Assembly: GCA_030372335.1 (NCBI GenBank)
Contig: JAUDCW010000005.1
Direction: 5' to 3' (one strand)
Source of the DNA: JALCOL01 sp022649665
Lineage (GTDB): Bacteria > Bacillota > Bacilli > Lactobacillales > Enterococcaceae
Length of the DNA stretch: 64,000 nt
Numbering within the stretch: position 1 is the first letter of the stretch; each line of letters opens with the position of its first letter. Of the stretch, positions 57,913 to 64,000 are shown piece by piece. The notes under the pieces were generated by a model that saw only the letters and a list, made by a program, of their open reading frames with translations, was not told the origin of the DNA and made no database searches. A program made the position numbers and the translations under genes.

Positions 57913-59340
57913 CTATCGTTTTATCTGGGCGCCAACGCTTTTTGCGATCTTGACAACTTGTGTTTTTAAAAGCACGATCATGCAGCCATAGATCAGCGCG
58001 CCGACCCCGACCGCAAGACTCAATCCCAAGATCCCAGTCCCGAAGAATTTGAGCGAAGCGGCGACGGCCAGAAACATCACGCCCGCCGCGAAAAAGTATT
58101 TTAAGATCTCTGGAAAGAAGTAATTTTTCAGATCCAGCTCGCGGCGCACCGCGTATAGCTGGTAGCTCGTGACGACTGCTTCGGAAATGAGTACAGAAAG
58201 TCCAGCACCGATATAGGTCAAGTGCGGCGTGATCGTCAAATTGATCAAAATGCTCGCAAGCGCCCCTAAAAATACCGAGACCGTATACTTCTTGGTCTGA
58301 TTCGTCGCCAACAGGTATTGATAGCCGATGACCGTCGTCCACGCGACACCGATGATCTTGAAGCTCATCAACTGGATCAATAATCCGGCAGTCGTAAATT
58401 TACTGCCGAAAAACAAGTGCGAAAACGGCTCAGCGATCGCGATCAGCCCAAATGAGATCGGGATCGCCAAGACCGAGATCAATAGAAAGGTCTGCTTCGT
58501 ATAGCGGTCGATCGCTGCAAAATCTTTTTTGCCGAAACTGTTCGCGATCCGCGGGAGCATCACCGTGCCAAGCGAGGTGATCAAGGTCATCACGATCGTC
58601 ACGACTTTGTCCGCGGCTTCGAAATTTCCGACGTCACCCATCGTCCCGAAAACACCCAAAAGCGTCTTATTCAAAATGCTGTAGATCTGGATCGCGATCT
58701 GCGGGATAAAAAGCGCGAGCGAGCCTTTGAAACTCGCCAAAAAATCCGCCAATGAAAATTTGACGAAAATAATTTCATTCTTTAAATACGGCCACAGCGT
58801 CAATTGCCCGAAAACGTTCGAGAGCGAATTGATCAAAATATACTTCCACAGATCTGCCGGCGTTTTGATCAAGGTAAAAATCAAGATGAGTGAAATGATC
58901 TTCACCAGTGTATTTCGAAAAACGGTCTTCTTAAAATCCTCGCGTCCCATAAAATACCAGCTGACGTCAAAAAGGCCAGCAACTAAGAGGAGCGACTGGC
59001 ATAAATAAAAGAAGCGGTATTGGCTGGTAGCATATAAAAACAGCAAAAAAGCGAGAATGCTCAGCGTCACCGTGACCGCTTTTAAGATCGTGAGCTCCCA
59101 GAAGACTTTGCTGCGCTTTATTTTATCATCGGCAAAATAACCGATCGTCTTGCTCCCGTAAAGCGAGATCCCGATCGTGCCGAACAAGATGAAATATTGG
59201 ATCACCGAATTCGTGTAGGAGTTGATCCCGTACCCTTCTTCGCCTAGGACGCGTGTGACGTACGGGATCGTGATCACCGGCAAAATGATCAAGAGCACTT
59301 GATAAAACGAATTATAAAGGTAGTTTTTTAAGATCTTCAA
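57913..59340 (-). CDS. Polysaccharide repeat-unit flippase (Wzx/MOP type)
   Basis: 475 residues with about 12-14 membrane segments. KNYLYNSFYQVLLIILPVITIPYVTRVLGEEGYGINSYTNSVIQYFILFGTIGISLYGSKTIGY is the family N-terminus. It exports undecaprenyl-linked sugar units across the membrane. It lies six bases after the glycosyltransferase gene and is the last gene of this run. The Wzy polymerase is not in the window. Confidence 0.92.
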   Translation of the reverse strand: MKILKNYLYNSFYQVLLIILPVITIPYVTRVLGEEGYGINSYTNSVIQYFILFGTIGISLYGSKTIGYFADDKIKRSKVFWELTILKAVTVTLSILAFLLFLYATSQYRFFYLCQSLLLVAGLFDVSWYFMGREDFKKTVFRNTLVKIISLILIFTLIKTPADLWKYILINSLSNVFGQLTLWPYLKNEIIFVKFSLADFLASFKGSLALFIPQIAIQIYSILNKTLLGVFGTMGDVGNFEAADKVVTIVMTLITSLGTVMLPRIANSFGKKDFAAIDRYTKQTFLLISVLAIPISFGLIAIAEPFSHLFFGSKFTTAGLLIQLMSFKIIGVAWTTVIGYQYLLATNQTKKYTVSVFLGALASILINLTITPHLTYIGAGLSVLISEAVVTSYQLYAVRRELDLKNYFFPEILKYFFAAGVMFLAVAASLKFFGTGILGLSLAVGVGALIYGCMIVLLKTQVVKIAKSVGAQIKR

Positions 59341-59346
59341 GCGGCG

Positions 59347-60324
59347 TCATCCGTTCGTAAAATATTTTGAATCAGCGTGCTGCAAATAATAATTCTTCAT
59401 CGGCGCATTTTGCTTGCCGAATGATAAATGCCCAGCGAGCGCATTTTCATCGATGATCATCGCTTTTGATTCTTCGATACAAAAGGCGCAGATCTGCGAC
59501 TCGTCGGCCCCCATTCCCGGCCCGTTTTTCGCCACTGCAAACATCCCCATCGATTTCCAAAACGAACGGGTGAACAAAATACACCCGTTCGAAAAACGGA
59601 TCGGACAGGCGCGGTAAGCGCGCGGCTCGTTCCTAAAGCGCCTAGCCAGCTCATCGATCGGCGGGACGAAGCCGCCGGCGCCCCAGAAAAATTCCGCGAC
59701 CTGCGGATCGTCTTCGACCGCCCGGTCCCGTCCCGCCGCATACTTGACTTCTTCAAAATGCTGCGCATAATAATCGGTCAATCCCAGCTTTTCAAGCACC
59801 CGCACATGACCATAGCCGTTCAGCGGGATCAGCGGGGCAACGAAGCCGATATTATATTTCTTTTCTTGTTCCGCTTCATGATACGTCGCCAAAAGCGAAG
59901 AAAAAAGCCCTTCGGTCGCGAAAATGTCCTCATCGACTTTAAAAATAAACTGGGCCGCCGGAAAATGGGTGATCACGATATTTTGCAAAAGGGCGACATT
60001 ATTGCGGCCAGTCGCAAGATATGACCAGCCCACCTCTTTAGCGAGCTTGCTCAAGGCCGGCACATGTTTCCCGGAAGAAGCGATACAGACATCGCAATCA
60101 GCCGGGATAAATTTCCGAAAGCGGGCAAAAACAGTCGGCCAGAGGAACTCTTTGTAGCCGGCAATGATCATTACCAGCTTTTCTTGGTTTCGGCGGCGAT
60201 CTTCAAACCGAATTTGTTTATCACGCGTGCGCCGCACGGCTTCGCGGTTGTCCCGCGCCGCACGCAGTTTTTGATAGAGCGCGCGTGTCGCGCCGCCTGT
60301 GCGCAGTTTCTCCTTCAAATCCAT
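59347..60324 (-). CDS. Glycosyltransferase (GT-A type, unclassified)
   Basis: 325 residues. After a basic N-terminal stretch, residues 50-260 have the look of a GT-A fold: KLVMIIAGYKEFLWPTVFARF, FIPADCDVCIASSG, and a metal-binding DxD-like FIFKVDEDIFATEGLF; SNGCILFTRSFWKSMGMFAVAKNGPGMGADESQICAFC would form the acceptor side. No signal peptide or membrane segment is seen. It sits between glf and the flippase, so it likely adds one sugar of the surface polysaccharide, possibly galactofuranose (inference). Confidence 0.75.
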   Translation of the reverse strand: MDLKEKLRTGGATRALYQKLRAARDNREAVRRTRDKQIRFEDRRRNQEKLVMIIAGYKEFLWPTVFARFRKFIPADCDVCIASSGKHVPALSKLAKEVGWSYLATGRNNVALLQNIVITHFPAAQFIFKVDEDIFATEGLFSSLLATYHEAEQEKKYNIGFVAPLIPLNGYGHVRVLEKLGLTDYYAQHFEEVKYAAGRDRAVEDDPQVAEFFWGAGGFVPPIDELARRFRNEPRAYRACPIRFSNGCILFTRSFWKSMGMFAVAKNGPGMGADESQICAFCIEESKAMIIDENALAGHLSFGKQNAPMKNYYLQHADSKYFTNG

Positions 60325-60337
60325 CAGTTCACCTGTC

Positions 60338-61437
60338 CTAATTCATTATTTGTTCCGCCGCAGCGAGGGCGGAAGCGATCACTTGGTCCATATTATAGTA
60401 GCGGTACATCCCTAAACGGCCGCCGAACAGCGTCTTCGTTTGGGCTGCCGCGAGCACCGCATATTTTTGAAAAAGCGCCGTGTTGCGCTCATCATTGACC
60501 GGATAGTACGGGGCTGCCCCGGGCTCCCACGCCGCCGGATATTCTTTCGTCAAAACGGTCTGCGGCTGCGTGCCGAACTCGAAATGTTTATGCTCGATGA
60601 TCCGCGTATAGGCGTGCTCCTTGTCAGTATAGTTCACGACCGCGTTCCCTTGTGCATTGGGACAATCTTTGATTTCCGTTTCAAAGCGCAGCGAACGGTA
60701 CTCCAAAGCCCCATAGCAATAATCAAAATACTGATCGATCATACCGGTATAGATGATCTTGTCAAACTGCTGCAAATACTCCCTGCGCTTCGCAAAGAAG
60801 TCCGTATTCAATTCGATCTTGATCAGCGGGTCGGCCAGCATTTTTTCCACGATCGGCGTATAGCCGCCGCGCGGGATCCCCTGATAACGATCATTGAAGT
60901 AATTGTTGTCGTATGTATATCTTACCGGCAAACGCCGGATAATGAAAGCGGGGAGCGCATTACACGGACGGCCCCACTGCTTTTCAGTGTATTCTTTGAT
61001 CAGTTTTTGATAAATATCGGTGCCGACCAGCGAGATCGCCTGCTCCTCGAGGTTTGCCGGCGTCTTCCCGCCGAGAACCGCGCGCTGCTTTGCGATCACC
61101 GTCTGCGCCTCACTAGGCGTCGTGAGGCCCACAAAGCATTGAAAGTATTCATATTGAACGGCAGATTATAGATTTTGCCGTGGTAATTTGCGATCGGACT
61201 GTTCGTATAGCGGTTGAATTCCGCGAAATGCTGGATAAACTCCCAGACCCGCCGATCCGATGTGTGAAAAATGTGCGCACCGTATCGATGGACTTGGATG
61301 CCCTTGATTTCTTTTGTATAAATATTTCCCGCCAAATGGTCGCGCTGATCGATGACCAAGACTTTGTTTCCTTTTTTTGCGGCTTCATGCGCCATTACAG
61401 CGCCATACAACCCAGCACCAACCACTAAGATCTTCAT
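60338..61437 (-). pseudogene. glf: UDP-galactopyranose mutase, frameshifted
   Basis: The first frame (61437 to about 61110) encodes the FAD-binding start KILVVGAGLYGAVMAHEAAKKG and the QVHRYGAHIFHTSD motif up to NMNTFNALW. The second frame (from about 61132 to 60338) continues GLTTPSEAQTVI, YTEKQWGRPCNALPAFIIRRLPVRYTYDNNYFNDRYQGIPRGGY and the rest. A run of three G near 61124-61130 would need a fourth to join them. Together they make a full-length Glf of about 366 residues that converts UDP-Galp to UDP-Galf. Both parts look undamaged otherwise, so recent mutation or a sequencing error is likely. Confidence 0.88.
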
Positions 61438-61452
61438 ATTCGCCCCTCCTGC

Positions 61453-62223
61453 TCATAAACGCATTGTTTTTTTTGATAATGAAGCGAGATACTCATGATT
61501 CAGCATGATCGCCTTTTGGCTCGCGATCGCATGGAGCCGCTGTGCCAGATTTTTTTCCGCCCAGCGCACATAAACCTCGCGGTGTACGATCTGATTTTTC
61601 TCGATCCAGACATTGAATAAACGTTCGCTCAAAAAGCCGAGCAGCCGGCGCTGATAGCCTTCATATTTTTCCGGCTGGATCGCGTCTTCCAGCTGAAAAA
61701 GCAGCGGGAAAAGCCATGCACAGTATTCATCGATCAGTGTTTTTTGCCCGATGAGCATATTCAGCGGATACAGCCAGTGGCGCGTCGCCATCTTTTCAAA
61801 GGCCCCTGCATACGCCGGATGGTTTTCGCGCACGACTTTTCGCATCCGCTCAAAATCCTCAGCATGATGATACTCCGCGAAGTGGGCCGCGACGCTTTCG
61901 GGCAGCCACATTTTTGGCGGCACGATCAAATCAGTCTCCGCCAGCATCTCGCGGATCGCCGCCTTGCTCAGCAAGCGGCCGCTGCGGCCGACAAAAAAAC
62001 GGCGATAATGGCACAAGCCGACGATGTCCTCCGATGAATTTTTCCAGATCCAGTACAACGCTGTCAATTCTGAATAAAATTCATTTTTGACTGCGATCTC
62101 AAGTCCAGTGTCATCCGTGATCCCATTAGCGGTCGAAAAATTCTTAGGCCCGACATAGATGACCTGATAGCCTTCTGGCACTTTCTTTTCGAATCGTTTG
62201 TGTGAACAAATATAGATTTCCAT
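61453..62223 (-). CDS. DUF4422 glycosyltransferase
   Basis: About 256 residues of the DUF4422 group found in capsule and exopolysaccharide clusters. Motifs: IYICSHKRFEKKVPEGYQVIYVGPK, TGLEIAVKNEFYSELTALYWIWKNSSEDIVGLCHYRRFF and LNMLIGQKTLIDEYCAWLFPLLFQLE, and a C-terminal GFLSERLFNVWIEKN. The start at 62223 has GAGGGTG 7 bases upstream; the frame extends seven codons further without a site. It precedes glf by 15 bases. The sugar specificity is unknown. Confidence 0.88.
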   Translation of the reverse strand: MEIYICSHKRFEKKVPEGYQVIYVGPKNFSTANGITDDTGLEIAVKNEFYSELTALYWIWKNSSEDIVGLCHYRRFFVGRSGRLLSKAAIREMLAETDLIVPPKMWLPESVAAHFAEYHHAEDFERMRKVVRENHPAYAGAFEKMATRHWLYPLNMLIGQKTLIDEYCAWLFPLLFQLEDAIQPEKYEGYQRRLLGFLSERLFNVWIEKNQIVHREVYVRWAEKNLAQRLHAIASQKAIMLNHEYLASLSKKTMRL

Positions 62224-62302
62224 CGACAACACCCTCGCTTCCAACGACTGCCTCCACTGTAGCGGGTGAACATTAAACGAACCTTATCTTTTAGGGCTGG
62301 TC

Positions 62303-62340
62303 AAAAAAAAGCGGAATTTCGCCGCCGCAAAATTCCGCTG
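62303..62340 (-). terminator. Terminator of galU
   Basis: AGCGGAATTT and AAATTCCGCT form a perfect 10-bp stem with a GC-rich loop and T8 on the minus strand, starting three bases after the galU stop. Confidence 0.9.
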
Positions 62341-62343
62341 ATC

Positions 62344-63231
62344 TTATTTTTCGAGCTCTTTATCGGGGATCTCCAGCTTCCGCAAATAGTCCGCGAGTTC
62401 GTCTTTGATCTCAGGATGCCTGAGACCAAACTGGATATTCGCTTCTAAAAGTCCTAGTTTGTCGCCGACATCATAACGCTGCCCGGTAAATTGGCGCGCG
62501 AAGACCCGCTGGACCTTGTTCAACGAATCGATCGCATCGGTCAGCTGGATCTCTCCGCCTGCTCCAGGCGCTTGGTTCGCCAACACTTCAAAAATCTCCG
62601 GCATCAAGAGATAGCGCCCGATGATCGCCAAATTGCTCGGCGCGCTTTCTGGTTTCGGCTTTTCAACGAATGACTTGACATGATATAGACCCGGCTCGCT
62701 TTCACCCAATGGATCGATGATCCCGTATTTGCGGGTATCTTTGTTTTCGACTTCGATCACCGACAAGATCGAAGCCCGCGTCCGGTCGTAGTCATTGATC
62801 AGCTGTTTCGTGAGCGGGACTTCGTCGACCATGATGTCGTCTCCCAGCATCACGACAAACGGCTCATTGCCGATAAATGCCCGTGCTTGCAGCACCGCAT
62901 CGCCCAAACCACGCGGATGTTTTTGTCGGATAAAATGCAGATTGATATCCGTAGTCTCTTCGACCAATTTCAAAAGATCGGTCTTGCCTTTGGAGCGCAA
63001 GTTGTACTCCAGCTCGGCATTCGCATCGAAATGATCTTCGATCGGCCGCTTGCCTTTGCCGGTCACTACTAAAATATCTTCGATCCCGGACGCGATCGCT
63101 TCTTCGACGATGAACTGGATCACCGGCTTATCGACGATCGGCAGCATCTCTTTGGCCATCGCTTTCGTCGCCGGCAAAAAACGTGTCCCCAACCCTGCCG
63201 CCGGAATCACAGCTTTGCGTACTCTTTTCAT
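62344..63231 (-). CDS. galU: UTP-glucose-1-phosphate uridylyltransferase
   Basis: 295 residues. The nucleotide-binding start VRKAVIPAAGLGTRFLPATKAMAKEMLPIVDKPVIQFIVEEA, the metal/UTP motif MLGDDIMVDE and FVEKPKPESAPSNLAIIGRYLL are standard. It makes UDP-glucose, which feeds UDP-galactose and then Glf, and also lipoteichoic acid glycolipid. GAGGGGAT precedes the ATG. It has its own terminator and lies between polysaccharide genes. Confidence 0.96.
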   Translation of the reverse strand: MKRVRKAVIPAAGLGTRFLPATKAMAKEMLPIVDKPVIQFIVEEAIASGIEDILVVTGKGKRPIEDHFDANAELEYNLRSKGKTDLLKLVEETTDINLHFIRQKHPRGLGDAVLQARAFIGNEPFVVMLGDDIMVDEVPLTKQLINDYDRTRASILSVIEVENKDTRKYGIIDPLGESEPGLYHVKSFVEKPKPESAPSNLAIIGRYLLMPEIFEVLANQAPGAGGEIQLTDAIDSLNKVQRVFARQFTGQRYDVGDKLGLLEANIQFGLRHPEIKDELADYLRKLEIPDKELEK

Positions 63232-63455
63232 TTGGATCCCCTCGCTTATCTGATTTCAACGCTCATTTCAAGATTACCATATGTTTCCCGATCCATTCAA
63301 TAATAAGCGTCTTCTTATCCGCTTTCATTCCCAGATTACCGATATGTCCTTTTTCCACCCCAGTTATGTATTCCTGTTTGCTGCATAATCGAGATGGACC
63401 AGCGGGATTTTGTATCGATAGGAAAAGTATAGCGGGTAAAGCTTAAGCGGAGCAG

Positions 63456-63494
63456 AAAAACAGCTCAAAATCAGAGGAGATGATTTTGAGCTGC
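63456..63494 (-). terminator. Terminator of the truncated acyltransferase
   Basis: AGCTCAAAATCA and TGATTTTGAGCT form a perfect 12-bp stem, followed by TTTTTC on the minus strand. Upstream of galU (63232-63455) no other gene or clear promoter was seen, only two similar AGATTACC(G)ATATG motifs. Confidence 0.85.
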
Positions 63495-63505
63495 GTAAAA
63501 AAACT

Positions 63506-63880
63506 TTACTTATTTAACTTCCCTAGTTTCAAAATGAGAAAAACTCGTTCTTGAATTTTGGATCCTATTTTTTTTAAAAATAAATCAAGTAATTTTAAAC
63601 GGCTTAATTCTATTAAAATGCATACAGTCAGCAAACATAAAGAAAATCCAAATCCAAAGGTAACAATAGATAGTGGCTCAGATAACCCTATCCTTTTGAT
63701 TGATCCCCAAATGATTTCTCTCGAGAGAGGATGTTCATGAATCAAATATACTGCTAACATAGTTCCTGCAATCTTATTAATAAATTTAGAAAAAAAACGC
63801 TCGGAATTCATAAAAATTATAAATATTGAGAGACTAGATATTAGCGGTAAAATACCTTGACCGTAGCTATCCATTACCAA
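63506..63880 (-). pseudogene. C-terminal remnant of an acyltransferase-3 membrane protein
   Basis: 124 codons with about three membrane segments. NKIAGTMLAVYLIHEHPLSREIIWGSIKR is the late conserved part of O-acetyltransferases of the acyltransferase-3 family, which normally have 330 or more residues and about ten helices. Only the last third is present; in-frame the sequence is stopped by a TAA 21 bases before the first possible start (TTG, 63880). The upstream sequence belongs to a different gene. It is likely a leftover of a rearranged polysaccharide locus. Base composition is more AT-rich than the rest of the window. Confidence 0.65.
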
Positions 63881-63895
63881 ATTTATAAATGGACT

Positions 63896-64000
63896 TTATA
63901 AAGACTTGACTTCCAAATATTTTCTTTCTTGTAACAGTTCATTGCTTAATATTGGATTTTCATTGACTTTCGCGGTCAAATAAAATATAAATGGAAAATA
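63896..64000 (-). CDS. C-terminal fragment of a gene cut by the window edge
   Basis: The last 34 codons and TAA (63896-63898) of a minus-strand gene that continues beyond the window. The tail includes KVNENPILSNELLQERKYLEVK. Its position suggests a polysaccharide gene; there is too little for a family call. Confidence 0.5.
   Translation of the reverse strand, partial: YFPFIFYLTAKVNENPILSNELLQERKYLEVKSL

Noticed and set aside
60338..61437. Programmed ribosomal frameshift in glf
   Set aside because: The junction has only a short G run, no slippery heptamer or stimulatory hairpin was seen, and Glf is not known to use frameshifting.
1..64000. CRISPR arrays, tRNA or rRNA genes, transposases
   Set aside because: No regularly spaced direct repeats, no cloverleaf or rRNA-like sequences and no transposase motifs were noticed by eye; a model-based search was not possible.

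Overview
The window looks like the chromosome of a lactic acid bacterium (order Lactobacillales; genus not resolved). Pointers are strong AGGAGG-type ribosome binding sites, sigma-A promoters, a T-box leader, a leucine leader-peptide attenuator, CcpA-like cre palindromes, PTS-linked dihydroxyacetone kinase, KimA-type potassium uptake, a DUF1659/DUF2922 pair and short intergenic palindromes. No rRNA, tRNA, CRISPR array, transposase or intact prophage was seen. Most genes lie on the minus strand.

Layout. 1-5000: leuABCD (minus) behind a 20-residue leader peptide with four consecutive Leu codons and a terminator. 5000-7430: mntR-mntH-usp manganese operon with a palindromic operator. 7500-13600: redox and export genes (aldo/keto reductase, two nitroreductases, MarR with an EmrB-type exporter, an MFS protein, a flavodoxin). 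13600-24075: an 11-gene operon joining a BMP-type nucleoside ABC importer to a nucleoside phosphorylase, a PfkB kinase, an isochorismatase-type hydrolase, a BtpA-like and a TrpA-like TIM barrel, an iron alcohol dehydrogenase and a GntR regulator; this is the best candidate for an undescribed pathway. 24100-29600: methionine genes (LysR regulator, metF behind a MET-box-like palindrome, T-box-controlled metY) plus a polysaccharide deacetylase and a lipoprotein. 29700-33400: an orphan RelB/DinJ antitoxin, a small membrane protein and kimA-thyA. 33700-37320: serC-serA-DUF1015, a serine operon without serB. 37500-41700: DUF2316, a frameshifted GNAT gene, a patatin and flavodoxin-dhaKLM. 41786-47077: a 1763-residue cell-wall-anchored protein. 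47287-48843: a class I lysyl-tRNA synthetase. 49500-54650: M20 amidohydrolase, MFS transporter and an AraC-GH39 fusion. 54700-57750: Cys-rich ArsD-like protein and a holin-amidase cassette beside DUF2922/DUF1659. 57900-64000: end of a polysaccharide locus (flippase, glycosyltransferases, frameshifted glf, galU, truncated acyltransferase).

The genes suggest amino-acid self-sufficiency (Leu, Met, Ser), scavenging of nucleosides and dihydroxyacetone, and surface glycan synthesis. Three genes (GNAT, glf, acyltransferase) are damaged; two of these are one-base homopolymer deletions and may be sequencing errors. A dispersed palindromic repeat with a conserved tail (CGAATAAACGGTGTTTC) occurs five times, usually acting as a terminator.
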